Of a DNA stretch of 64,000 nt, positions 10,441 through 22,764 are shown in pieces. Made by a program: the position numbers and the translations under genes. The notes under the pieces were generated by a model. It searched no databases, was not told the origin of the DNA, and saw only the letters and a program-made list of their open reading frames with translations. Position 1 is the stretch's first letter. Every line of letters starts with the position of its first letter. The DNA lies in assembly GCA_019009955.1 (NCBI GenBank), contig CM032233.1, forward strand, positions 94,986,501-95,050,500, read 5' to 3'. Source of the DNA: Riptortus pedestris. Its lineage: Eukaryota > Arthropoda > Insecta > Hemiptera > Alydidae.

Positions 10441-10972
10441 CTTCACTTTAAACTGCTATAGAAGACCACTGGGTCATTGTCTCTTGAGCCACCATGAGAA
10501 AGGGTTAGGATGATTGGATAGACTGCTGTGCAAGTATTTGAATCTTGAGGGAAATAGGTCCTTTGCGAATGAGATATTAAGATCTTTACGAAGGGTGAGG
10601 CTTGAAATACAATACAGAGCATCTTCTATGACGCAGGACGTTGGATTGGAATGTCTGGATGTTTCTGATGTTCAAAGGTTCTTATTAATGAGAAAAAAGA
10701 ATCAGATCAGTAAACATCAAATAAAAAGAATTTATCAGCTTACTAATTTTGTAAAACTGCTTTTACCAATTCCGCTTCATATTTATTAAAATTGTTGCGA
10801 AAACTGCGTACTGGAAAAGTTTTGCAGAGATAATCATGTACTTAAGAAGTACGAAGTAAATGTAAGCAACCCTGCAGGAGCGATGGCGCCAGGAATGTTC
10901 TAGGCGACGGCCAGTCTGGAACCTAGACCAGCCAACGAGAATCAGTGGGCCTTCTTGAACTTGTCACCGGTC

Positions 10973-11004
10973 TATAAAGCCACCCAGCTCGCCCAACAGT
11001 CAGT
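10973..11004 (+). promoter_or_regulatory. TATA box plus TCAGT initiator
   Basis: TATAAA begins 29 bp before the A of TCAGT (11002), the spacing expected of an RNA polymerase II core promoter. TCAGT is the typical arthropod initiator. It sits in the LTR-like element, upstream of the tandem array. Confidence 0.5.
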
Positions 11005-11084
11005 TAGTTCTCACATTTCTTACTAGTGAATAACAGTGCGGTCAGTGCAGGTTTAGTTAACAGTGCTTTTTAGCTTCAGTGCAG

Positions 11085-11668
11085 TGCAGTGTTAATGTGA
11101 AGATCAATGCAGTGCCATGTTCTTGTGATAATCAATGCAGTGCCAAGTTCTGTTGAAGATCAGTGCAGTGCCATGTTCTTGTGAAGATCAGTGCAGTGCC
11201 ATGTTCTTGTGAAGATCAGTGCAGTGCCATGTTCTTGTGAAGATCAGTGCAGTGCCATGTTCTTGTGAAGATCAGTGCAGTGCCATGTTCTTGTGAAGAT
11301 CAGTGCAGTGCCATGTTCTTGTGAAGATCAGTGCAGTGCCATGTTCTTGTGAAAATCAGTGAAGTGCCATGTTCTGGTGAAGATGAGTGCAGTGCCATGT
11401 TCTTGTGAAGATCAATGCATTGCCATGTTCTGGTGAAGATAAGTGCAGTGCCATGTTCTCGTGAAGATCAATGCATTGCCATGATCTTGTGAAGATCAGT
11501 GCAGTGCCATGTTCTTGTGAAGATCAATGCAGTGCCAAGTTCTGGTGAAGATCAGTGCAGTGCCATGTTCTTGTGAAGATCAATGCAGTGCCATGTTCTT
11601 GTGAAGATCAATGCAGTTCCATGTTCTTGTGAAGATCAATGCAGTTCCATGTTCTTGTGAAGATCAGT
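11085..11668 (+). repeat. 28-bp tandem array, about 20 units
   Basis: The unit is GTGCAGTGCCATG followed by TTCTTGTGAAGATCA. Central units are nearly identical, while edge units carry AATGCATTGCC, TTCTGG or CAGTTCC variants, which suggests recent expansion from the middle. It is not a CRISPR: there are no spacers. Confidence 0.95.
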
Positions 11669-11849
11669 TATTACAGATGAGTTATTGTACTGTGCAATAA
11701 GGAGTGAAGTTATCAGTGCATGTTGTGATTAGTAGTGCAGAATAACCCAAGTTTACCAAGTTTGTGTAGTGCATCGTCAAATAAATTATTCGGAGATAAA
11801 AGCATTTAAGTTTGTTTGTTTAATTTTGCAATCCAAAAGAACCCTAATA

Positions 11850-12710
11850 GTCGACGTTTTTTATTATTATTTTTTTAATAAATGTAACAATATCTTATAT
11901 TGAAAAGCTAGCCTAGTAGCTAGTTTAGGTGCGTAGATCACAGCCTACTCATCAGGGGCTCACCAGCAATCTCCAGTCTTTATTCGCAGCCTTGGGGGAA
12001 TGATTCCTCGGGCGTGTCGCCAAAACTGGGAGTTTTCTGCGCGATGACAATTTGGGAACATTGTAGGCTATCGAATTAGTTGGGGGGAGTAATGAAAATA
12101 CTGGAGAGAAGGCCGATGACTAGGGGAGGGAGAGGAGATGGTGATGAGCCCCTCCCCGTCCAGGGTATCGGCCCTTGAATCAAGAACGATTCCTGTAAAA
12201 TTAAAACCGCCCAAGGGCACAATGTATTACCGCCCTCCTCGGTGACAAGAGCAAGACAAAAAAAATGAGAGAGAGAGAGAGAGAGGGAGTGGGAGAAAGA
12301 GAAGCTTATCTGCTCTGGGTTTTTAAAAAGGGCTGCTGTGCTGTAAGGGGGGGCTGGAAGGAACCCCCCCCCAGTCTTACATTAGTAAATGGAGCGTTGG
12401 GCGACCATCCCAACCCTTCCCCACCCCTTCCCCCAACTACCTATCCAGCCCTATGTAACTTTTATATATAATTTATTAAAGACTTTCCCTCCGATTCCTC
12501 ATTTTTCATGTCTCTTCCAGACAAGGAAAATGGATTAGTGCCTGACCGACGGCTATGTCAGCTCCAAATACACTCCCTGAGCAGAGCCCTCACTAAGATC
12601 GTTATTCTCCTATGGAACACCGGCTCACAAAATGATATACTTCTTTAGTCCAGGGCAAGAGAGTACCCTTAGATCAAAGTGGGCCGGCCGGCCTATCTAT
12701 AAAAAAAGTT
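11850..12710. other. No gene seen; GA- and C-rich low-complexity patches
   Basis: Includes a (GA)n tract at about 12267-12287, G and C runs near 12350-12375, and CCCTTCCCC runs at 12415-12433. The short plus-strand frame here is low complexity. Confidence 0.4.
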
Positions 12711-12711
12711 C

Positions 12712-13420
<709 letters not shown>

Positions 13421-13669
13421 ACGCATTAATCCCCTACTACTTCGACGTAGTGGGTACATTTCAAGAATATCAAGGGCTCAAACAAAAATAAATTTTCACC
13501 TCAAGTTAACCATTATTAATATTTATTTTATATATACAAAATATGTATGGTTCAAGGTTAAATCGTAAAATAAAAATTTATTTATTCCACCAACGAGCTA
13601 AACTTTGTACTGAGACGTTAAAGCTGAAGAAATATTCGATCAACACGTCAATATTTGTTCATTTTCATG

Positions 13670-13727
<58 letters not shown>

Positions 13728-14110
13728 TTGTGTGTGTGTGTGTGTGTGTGTATAAGCTTGAAATGTCAATCGATACCTGAAAAGAAACGTACTAGAAGCC
13801 TTCAAAATACCAAAACGCGCTATGGTTATCAACAGTAACTGGAAACAACGCATTTTGCCCATGAGAGATTACTACAGAACAGACGAGCACTCATGTTAGA
13901 CATGTCAGAAGACAATAAATCATTTAGGAAATTTGTGGAAGTTTTGAACCAGAAAATATGTTTTTTCAATAACTATTATGGTTTATTTTGGGTAAATTGC
14001 TTGCATATTATAAACGTATATATGTTATAGTTAAGTTTATTTTTATATATGTATATGGCACAAAAAAATGTATATAAGCTATTTGTAATGAATCTCCAAA
14101 TACATGTAAT
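13421..14110. repeat. No gene; (TA)n(TG)n microsatellite at 13675-13751
   Basis: A TA tract continues directly into a TG tract. The flanks carry no recognisable TACP motifs, so this is one of few long TA tracts here not clearly inside that family. Confidence 0.6.
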
Positions 14111-14113
14111 GTT

Positions 14114-14396
14114 GTTGTCATACCTTTCGGTGGAGACCGTCGTCACTGGCTGATCGTCGAGTTTACCTGGACACTAGCTACACCCCTCGCTTGACTGATC
14201 TGAGGTAAGTAAACAGACTGGGACTATACGTAAACAAACTAATACGGTGACCAGACGCATAAAACCTACTGACCAACAGACATCTAACTCAGTACAACTT
14301 TTCGACGGGCTTGAAGATGGTGCCATTGCATCGAAAGCGCCAGCTGTACTCAACGATCAGCCAGTGACGACGGTCTCCAACGAAAGGTATGGCAAC
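14114..14396. mobile_element. Foldback/MITE-like element, 49-bp terminal inverted repeats
   Basis: Left arm 14114-14162 starts GTTGTCATACCTTTCGGTGG. The right arm 14348-14396 is its reverse complement at 46 of 49 positions by eye. The ~185-bp middle has no coding motif. No clear target duplication was found. A one-arm relic lies at 5131-5166. Confidence 0.75.
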
Positions 14397-14537
14397 AGTA
14401 TTATTTATATTGGCAGTTCTAACCCTTTATTTGAATTACATGTAATTTACTCTATAGTAAGGGACAACTAGAAGATAAAACCGTTATCTGAAGGGTTACT
14501 TCGTTGAAGAAATAAATAAAAAGAAAATAATATATAC

Positions 14538-14579
<42 letters not shown>

Positions 14580-15255
14580 AATAGGAGACGGAAAAATATT
14601 AATAAGAATATATTATATTAATATAAAAGTGAAGTATGAGAATAATAAAAAGGGATGTATGTAAATCGAATCTAAACTAACATTTGAAATTGTAATTTTA
14701 GATAGAAAGGAACCCTGTAATAAGGGAACCAGATTGATAGGGCATTATTGTGCGCGTGTGTGTGTGTGTGTGAGCGCGCGCATATGGAATTTTCTTTCGA
14801 ATAAGGGCTTGATAGAATACAGTTTGAATTAATAATAGCTTTGTGAGGGCGTTGGTATATCTGCTCCCTGTTTTAAGAATCAAATGTTAGTGCTTCCCGT
14901 TCTGCTGTAAAAAGGGGTACTCAACCCCACCCACCACCTCTATTAATAATGGTATTTACCTAATTTCCATCCTGGAACACAAGGGATTTTCTACACCGCC
15001 CTGGCCAATTATTTACTGAAATATAAAATCTCTTTTATACAGGAGGGCTAACTCTTAATTACTTTCGTAATTAATTTGGAAACTAATTGCATTTAGAAGA
15101 AAGTTAACAGAAACCCAATAAGTACTTAAATATATTACGCACGTTATACACTGGATTAATGTTCAAACCTTTATTTTACTTATTATTGTATTTTTTTTTT
15201 CTTCTTTTACTTAAATCGGTTATGTAGAGTCTCTAAAAATTAGCCTCTTGTAGGT
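14397..15255. other. No gene seen; two microsatellites
   Basis: (TA)n at 14538-14577 and (TG)n at 14752-14772 flanked by GCGC, potentially Z-DNA forming. Otherwise AT-rich and featureless. Confidence 0.5.
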
Positions 15256-15258
15256 TTA

Positions 15259-15695
15259 GCATATTTCCCTTAAGGAGTCGTGCTCATGATGCGATTTTCG
15301 CGATTGTTATGGCGTCATCGGTTAAGAGTTAACGTTCATGTTTCGAAAATGTTAATTTGATCTATACCGCATTTAATATTTAACCGTTTAAAACAACAGT
15401 AAATATCATATTTATCACTGGCTGAAATCGGGCCTGGAATAGTGGTGTTTAGAGGGGGGACTGGAAAATTCAAAATGTCTTCGTTATTTTAAGTTGGATC
15501 GAAAAATGTTATAGGACCAAACTTGTCAAACTATTGATGCTCTACAATTTATTTCTTATGCATTTTTTCGTTCTTTAAGTATTAAGCGAGTTATTCCTAC
15601 TTTCTTGTTTACGGACTACCTCCGACTTATCAATTCGGTGTGTCATGCCAGCGCGTGGGAAATCTGCTTAGTTGAGCAATAGCTGCGTGACGGAT
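15259..15695 (-). mobile_element. TACP copy, D-type
   Basis: Begins AGCATATTTCCCTTAAGGAG and carries the D-type bodies GTTCATGTTTCGAAAATG and AAGCGAGTTATTCCTACTTT. It ends with CGTGGGAAATCTGCTTAG and TGCGTGACGGATTTTTT. No TA core, which seems typical of D copies. Confidence 0.7.
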
Positions 15696-15904
15696 TTTTT
15701 AATACCTACCAATCTTATTATCTGTACACAAAAATAAAGAATACGCCGGTATAAGCGTTCAAACAAGTTTCATAATACTTATATATAAACTTTGTATTTA
15801 TAACCAACCAAATGGTTTGACTCACATTAGTGTACGTACAATCTCTTTACCAAGCCCCACGGCAGGACTTGTACTTTCGTATTCAGCTAGAGCATTTCTG
15901 TTCA

Positions 15905-16446
15905 AAGTTTTCTACTTTCACCAGAACATATTTGCATGTATCTCGTATAATAAATGTCTCTTGAAGAAAATATTTGGTTTATAAGCTCCGAATAATTTGG
16001 TTTATTATGTAACAGAATATTGTTTATGTTGCATGAGTAGAAATGGGGGAGTTTGCTGAAAGCTGAAAACTAAAAAATGCAAATATCTCGGTTAATGTTC
16101 AAGATAGAGAATAAATGTATATTAAAATATTTGTAGACCATTTAATTGCAATGAGAATGATTCTATAGTAACGGAGATATTTTGGATTTTCGAAAATCGC
16201 CCCCCCTTCCCTCCTCCCACTTGTCCGATTTCAGCCATTAACGAACTTGACCATTCTTTTCACATAAAACGATTAAATATCGTGTTTGGTAACGATAAAG
16301 AATAATTGCGACCGCTAGAGCGGTAACAGATATATATACAATTTTGAACGAACCTGATTTTCTTCATCTTCCACGTAGGATCGATGGACATTTGAAGAAA
16401 AATTTCGAAAATCGCTTTATGAGTACGACCTCAATAGCTAAAACGG
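15905..16446 (+). mobile_element. TACP copy, B-type, 5'-truncated
   Basis: B-type ATATTTGCATGTATCTCG, then GAGTAGAAATGGGGGAG, a C tract, TTTCAGCCATTAACGAAC, the perfect palindrome ACCGCTAGAGCGGT, and a 3' segment to CCTCAATAGCTAAAACGG. The core is reduced to ATATATA. Confidence 0.75.
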
Positions 16447-16699
16447 GTAGTCATAGAATTTGGATAGCAATTTCATATTTGGAATTGTTGAAACGTCTAA
16501 TAGTTCAACTCTTCTTTTGACCAAAATCAAATAAGGGGGGAGGGGATAGAGAAAATATAATATCTAAATCTCCGTATGTATTAGAAATACTAATTAAATT
16601 TTACACTATATGTGGGGCAAAGTCAATAAAAATGGAAAACCTCAAATGATTATAAAAATAATTTTATTTCTGGAATAGTTTCGCGTCCATATGAAGACC

Positions 16700-17185
16700 C
16701 GTTACTGAAGATATTAAACAAAAAATTACGAACGACTCGCTTCATACTTGAGTTACCATACATGTATAGAACAATAATTATAGAAAATAAAAAGCTCAAC
16801 AAAATTGGTTCTAAAACATTTTTCGATCCAACTCATAAAAACAGAAATATATTAAATCTTTGAATCCTCCACTCCTCTAGCCCCCTCCCCCTTATTCCTT
16901 GTGCGATTTCTACCAATAACAAATATGATCTTTATTGTTGATTGAAACTGTTAAATGCCGAGTATTTTAAGGATAAAATAATTATTTTCGAGACAAGAAG
17001 GTAAAACTGATGTCCCCATCGAACAAGGAATTTACATGCATGTCGCATAATAAAAGATTCGAGAAATAAATCGTTGGTTTTTAAGCTTAGAATGAAAAGT
17101 TTCATTTTACAACAGGTTATTGTTATTATGACATGAGTAGAAGTGGGGGGTCTACTGATGGCTAAAAAAAATTTTTTTTCATTTA
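16700..17185 (+). mobile_element. Diverged TACP fragments
   Basis: CGATCCAACTCATAAAAAC, then C-rich sequence and ATGATCTTTATTGTTGATTG, then the GCATGTCGCATAATAAAAG block and ATGACATGAGTAGAAGTGG. The order is middle then front, so two truncated copies lie end to end. Confidence 0.6.
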
Positions 17186-17540
17186 TGGACATGTCATCAA
17201 AGGTGATTTTCCCTTTCAGAAGTCAAAAATTGTACAAAATGAAATAGCAAAAGTAAAATAGATAAGAGATAACAACTAGTAACAATAACAAATACAAAAC
17301 ACAATTACAAAATTGAAATAGATAAACATTTTATAAGTGAAGATAAAAAAAAACATTAAAAAAAAATTGGTGATGAGCATAGTTGGTGGATGATCATTAG
17401 GAAATAAATGGCTGAAAATGGTACTCTTGCTAATGATTGTAATTTCCTCCAGCTAATTTTGTAATGTGTCCAAACGCATATAATACAATTAATGCATATG
17501 ATTTGAAATATTCTTGCACATCACAGACCTAATTTGTATG

Positions 17541-17717
17541 TTAAATTCTTCCGTATATTTGAATTTTGTGTATGTATGGGAATATGTTGTTAATGTATGG
17601 GCTGCCTTCCGTCAAAAGTTCTTGTAAGTCGTAGGGGAAGTCCTGGTATTCTCGTTTTCGGTATTCTGTCAGTATATGTGTTATGGTCATGAGAATGTTA
17701 CAAGTTGAGCAAGTAGG
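17541..17717 (-). pseudogene. Jockey-like LINE ORF2, C-terminal fragment
   Basis: The minus-strand frame reads PTCSTCNILMTITHILTEYR, then KREYQDFPYDLQELL and a SPYINNIFPYIHKIQIYG-type ending before a stop. The CxxC...H...E/C arrangement and the short tail match the post-RT zinc-knuckle end of jockey/I-type non-LTR retrotransposon ORF2. The last Cys is replaced (ILTEYRK where family members have ILxECPK). Upstream it is cut directly by a TACP copy starting near 17712, so no RT is attached. It is a dead fragment, and no promoter or poly-A tail was identified. Confidence 0.65.
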
Positions 17718-17966
17718 CTGAAAACTAAAAAATATCTATATTTCGGTTAATATTCATATTAAAGAAAACGTGTAAATGGGAACATTTATAGGCAATTGAA
17801 TTTACAATAAGATTGGTTCTGTCTATTATTTCGATCCAACAACGGAGATATTTTGGATTTTCAAAAATTTCCCCCCTAACCCCCCTCCTCCCTCCTCCCC
17901 CTGGTTCCATTTCAGCCATTAACGAACTTGATCTTTCTTTTTACATTTAACAATTAAATATCAAGT
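17712..17966 (+). mobile_element. TACP fragment
   Basis: AGGCTGAAAACTAAAAAATA through TTTTGGATTTTCAAAAATTT, a C-rich tract, and TTTCAGCCATTAACGAAC to ATTAAATATCAAG. It is joined head to head with the next, inverted copy. Confidence 0.7.
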
Positions 17967-17967
17967 C

Positions 17968-18390
17968 CGACTACACGACGGATCGAAAACTTGTATAGAA
18001 CCTATCTTATTGCAACTTAAATTCAATATTAATATTGTTATATACGTTTATTCTCTATCTTCAATACTAACCGAGATGTTTGGGTTTTTATTAAGTGTGT
18101 GGGGATAACGGACGAGATGAGATCGGCTATTGTCGGTAATCTTTGTGAGATCCAGCCGAAAATTAGTTTGGCTGTTTCCGTAACTGTTCGGCTCTCGTGA
18201 AATTTGTTTAGAGACTCGCGTAAGCTTTTACTTTGTGAGATATATGCGTCCTGTTGCCAGATTTTTCATTGCCGTTTGTATTTACTCACGGTGTTGTTAA
18301 GTATTACAAGGAGGCAGATTTTTCTATTGTAGAACATCACATGGGAAATCTGCTTAGTATACGCAGCCCCTGGGTGACGGATCATTTCGT
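17968..18390 (-). mobile_element. TACP fragment, C-type
   Basis: Starts at ACGACGGATCGAAAAC and runs through CCAGCCGAAAATTAGTTTGG and TTGTATTTACTCACGGTG to the 5' cap ATGGGAAATCTGCTTAG and GGGTGACGGATCA. It lacks the 3' half. A small plus-strand 3' piece (TACAACCTCAATAGCAGATT) follows at about 18425-18460. Confidence 0.7.
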
Positions 18391-18460
18391 TATCGCTTAA
18401 GTGGGATCCATGTACATTGGATGAGTACAACCTCAATAGCAGATTTCCTTCAAGAAAATT

Positions 18461-19235
18461 AGTCAGAAAAAAAGAGCTCACTCGGATACATAATTGTTCA
18501 TGTTAAGTAGTACGTTTTTTGAACAGAGGGTAGTCATTACATTCCTTCAAACTCCACACTAACGCATAAAATTGTCACATTTATACTCGGGCTGCTAAAA
18601 TCTCGCTAGTAAGGGCCTAATTGGAAGCTATATATCCGCTACGCCGTTACATTGGAAGGGATTGTAGGTAGAAGAGAAGGCTTTCCAAGGGGTAGGAAGT
18701 TGATTGAATTGTCTGAACCATATAAGGAAGAGAGAGCGAATGAGAATAAGAGAGGGATGACTATGAGGGAGACGGCACTTTCAATATAACTGATGGCTGA
18801 GACAAGGGAGAGATATTCCGTCTTCTTGGGCCGAATTTAAACTTTCCAATTAAGGTAGGGGTAGGGGTAGCCCGGGGCCACCGAACCGACGTATTAGGGG
18901 AAAAATTAAATTAGATCAAAACCATGTACTGGAGCCTAATGCCCCCCCCCCCCCCCACCTCCCGTCACACAAATTATTTTACTTTCAAAAAACAAATATG
19001 AACACAAACAAGTAAGTAATACGTTTCTTCCTCCCAAAGTCTTGTATACGTTTCCACGAGCCTTGCTAATGACCTAGAATTTCTCCCCTTAAAAATGTAC
19101 ATATTGACTAACAGAGCTCTCATTATATAAGCATGTTGTTAACGGAAAAATACCTAAAGATAACATTATTTTCTCTACATATTTAGAACATATCAATTAC
19201 CTTTAATATCTTTAGGTTACCACCCTTTTAGCAAA
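18461..19235. other. No gene seen
   Basis: Unique sequence with a C run at 18943-18957 and purine-rich patches. No motif recognised. Confidence 0.35.
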
Positions 19236-19774
19236 GTTCCCTAAAACTAAATCAGCTAGTGAGGTTGTACTCATTGAAAAATGTAATTCTTGTAAATTTT
19301 TGAAACATTTGCACATATATCCATGAGATGACGAAAATGAAGTCAGTTCAAAATTATATGTATATAGATATATCTATCTTTCTACCTATCTATCTATATA
19401 TTTGTCTGCTTCCGCAATGTTTGTTTGATCGTTACAAAACGTAATATTTAGTCGTTTTGTATGTTAAAAGAAAATCATGTTTACTAATGGCTAAAATCGG
19501 ACCAGCAGGAGGGGGGGGGATTTTCGAAAACTCGGAATATCTCCGTTATTATACATCTGATCGAAAAATTGTATAGAACCAATGTTATTGAAAATTAAAT
19601 GTACTACAAATATTGTTATATATATTTATTCTCTATCTTGAATTTTAACAGAGAAATTTGCACGCCTAATCATGTCATATCAAACATAATCAGTTATATG
19701 CTGGACGACTTCATTCAGAGCTTAAATACCAAATATTGTTTCTGTTGAACTTTTAATTCGTGAAATATATATAT
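19236..19774 (-). mobile_element. TACP copy (A-type) adjoining a piggyBac insertion
   Basis: Degraded 3' cap, then TGAGATGACGAAAATGAAGT, a TA/TC core (about 19365-19400), AAAATCGGACCAGCAGG, a G run, and AATATTGTTTCTGTTGAAC. It stops at the left end of the second piggyBac. I cannot find its continuation on the far side. Confidence 0.7.
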
Positions 19775-21076
19775 CCCGTAACAACAGACAGGAGTCAGAT
19801 TGACTCCGCATTTTTAGATTCTCGTTAGTTTCACATTGTTGTACTTCCGCAAACCGCACCGTACTTTCAGTACCTTCAAACTAGTCTTTCCTCAGTCTGC
19901 ACGTGCACTGTCGAGGCTACACATCTGTTTCTTTGTCACTTATTTGTTTCTGAATTCAGTGATGCGCATTACGGAGTCAGCTTGACTCTACATCTGTGTT
20001 AGTGTGAGACAAAATTGGTAAGCTTCTTCCTCCAAATTATATACTTGGGAAAGGTTTTATGTATATAAATGCAACAAGAGTTCTTTATACCTTCTAATCT
20101 TACTGTCAGAACAGGAAAGGAAGCTACAGAAACCAACACAATCAGTGCTGAGGTTGACTTCTCCTATTTATGGCTCAAATATGAATATAACTGCAGATAA
20201 TTGGTTCTCGTCAGTTGAACTGGTGAACATCCTGAAGGAAAAGAAATTGACATACGTTGGACAGTAAAAAGGAATAAACGGGAAATACCACCAGAATTTT
20301 TACCCCAAAAGAGAAGAGAAGTTGGAAGTAGTATTTATGGTTTCTCAAAGGATTTGACATTGATATCATATGTACCAAAGAAAGGCATAGCTGTACTACT
20401 TATGTCATCTATGCACTCTTCTCCAGCTCAAGATGAAGAAGGTAACAAGCCAGAAATTGTTAGTTTCTACTAGAGAGAAGATTAGATAATCCTCGACTTG
20501 GCCAGGAAGTGAGAACATCAATCAGGAAGGTTCTTGGTAAAGAAGAGGAGCAAACAGTATCCGGTGGAGACAAGCTAATAACTAGAAAATATTGCTGTAT
20601 ATGCCCTAAAAACGGAAAAGAAAACCCAGCACATTATGCAGACGTTGTAATCGTCCAGTATGTGGACAGTGCTCATTAGTTGGGTGCAACAATTGTGTTT
20701 GAAGTAGGGCAGTTTTATTTTGTAAGAGAGTTATATTTTACATTATCTGTATCTGAAATTATAGTGAAAAACATTGTTTATTACTTTTATGAAATGAATA
20801 AGTCAATAATTTAAGTAAATCTTTGAGAACAGTTTAATCTGATAACTCACTGAGCAGGTATTATGTTTTATGAATTCTTTGGCCTTAAATAAAATTCTGA
20901 TTTACTAAATGTGGTAATTTCCACCCCTAATTGTTCATATCCCTTAATTATACATAAAATAAATAAATAAATGAATAAAAGTTGCGATATAAAGGTGTAA
21001 ATGACAAAGGAAATACATGGAGTCAGTTTGACTCCATGTCTGTGGTTATGTAACACAAATTCACGTCTGTGGTTAC

Positions 21077-21079
<3 letters not shown>
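19775..21079 (+). mobile_element. Internally deleted piggyBac element (copy 2)
   Basis: Termini are CCCGTAACAACAGACA at the left and, reversed, CCCGTAACCACAGACG at the right. Palindromes GGAGTCAGATTGACTCC (19791-19807) and GGAGTCAGTTTGACTCC (21019-21035) lie near the ends, and a near-copy starts at 19973. The flanks are ATAT on both sides, not TTAA. At 1305 bp it is close in size to the other deleted copy, but its terminal sequences are unrelated, so it belongs to a different piggyBac lineage. Confidence 0.85.
20151..20702 (+). pseudogene. piggyBac transposase remnant, frameshifted and internally deleted
   Basis: In order on the plus strand: RLTSPIYGSNMNITADNWFS and [16 protein letters not shown] (20151-20264), then after a frame change [39 protein letters not shown] and KPEIVSFY ending at a stop. 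Next come RLGQEVRTSIRKVLGKEEE and the Cys tail RKYCCICPKNGK, and in a third frame LCRRCNRPVCGQCSLVGCNN with a stop at 20700-20702. NITADNWF covers the second catalytic Asp region of the family. The segment between SFY and RLGQ (normally the last Asp block and the RWP motif) is missing, as is the N-terminus. The tail keeps CCIC...C..C...C..C, the zinc-binding pattern. At least two frameshifts and one deletion make it non-functional. Confidence 0.88.
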
Positions 21080-22074
<995 letters not shown>

Positions 22075-22196
22075 ACTTTTTCTAAATATTCAGACTTAAT
22101 TATAGCCGCAAATAAGCTGATATGGATATCAGTTTATATATGAATCAGCTTTTGTCTGAGAAGACTTCTTGCATTCTTATTGCTCTTGTGAAATGA

Positions 22197-22197
22197 T

Positions 22198-22274
<77 letters not shown>

Positions 22275-22645
22275 CCTGATAACGCTCTAGTGGTCTCAAT
22301 TTTGTTATGAACATTACAACCTCGATATTTATACGTTTTATATAAAACTAAAGATCAAGTTCGTTAATGGCTGAAACCGACGAATGGGAGAGGTATAGAG
22401 AGGGGAGATTTTCGAAAATTCGAAATATCTCTGTTACTATACGTCGAATCGAATAATTGTACAGAACCAATCGTATTGCAAATTAAATGGACTATAAATA
22501 TTGTTACATACATTTATTCTCTATATTGAATATTAACCAAGACATTTGCATTTTTCAGTTTTCAGCCTTCAGAAAACCCCCACTCCTGCTCGTGTTAATA
22601 ATAATCTCTTATATCATGAACCACTTTATTCAAAGGTTAAGTACC
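22197..22645 (-). mobile_element. TACP copy truncated at the microsatellite
   Basis: (CA)n 22198-22222 and (TA)n 22223-22271, then AACGCTCTAGTGGTCTC, AGATCAAGTTCGTTAATGGC, and on to CAGTTTTCAGCCTTCAG and the GAACCACTTTATTC block. The 3' cap side is absent. Confidence 0.75.
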
Positions 22646-22649
22646 AACG

Positions 22650-22742
22650 ATTTTAACGGACCTCCATTTTCACCTCTCCTGGGCAGCATAACGTTTTTGG
22701 AAAATCCCGTCATGACTACTACCTTGATAGCTTATGGGCAAC
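22650..22742 (+). mobile_element. TACP 3' end fragment
   Basis: AACGGACCTCCATTTTCACC then CTCCTGGGCAGC and CGTCATGACTACTACCTTGA. Opposite orientation to the preceding fragment. A poly-A run follows at 22748-22764. Confidence 0.6.
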
Positions 22743-22764
22743 CTACAAAAAAAAAAAAAAAAAA

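Larger units (their letters stand above)
10861..11849 (+). mobile_element. Solo-LTR-like element with promoter and 28-bp tandem array
   Basis: Begins TGTAAGCAACCCTGCAGG and ends near CAAAAGAACCCTAATA. It has a core promoter: TATAAA at 10973-10978, and about 29 bp downstream an arthropod-type initiator TCAGT (11000-11004). An AATAAA-type signal (TCAAATAAATT) lies near 11778-11788. Between them are about 20 tandem 28-bp units. A U3-R-U5 layout like Gypsy-type LTRs is the best fit. No internal retrotransposon region, primer-binding site or second LTR is present, so a solo LTR is inferred. The exact 3' boundary is uncertain. A 9-bp TAAATGTAA occurs at both 10857-10865 and 11879-11887 and offers a rival set of boundaries. 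Confidence 0.5.

Noticed and set aside
10514..10789. 91-codon plus-strand frame, moderately balanced composition
   Set aside because: No family recognised and no splice or promoter context. Too weak to call a gene.
11085..11668. Regular 28-bp repeats resembling a CRISPR array
   Set aside because: Units are directly adjacent with no spacers, in a eukaryotic context.
19208..19226. AGGTTACCACCCTTTTAGC, similar to the SINE tail
   Set aside because: Match is under 20 bp with no adjoining SINE sequence; chance is likely.
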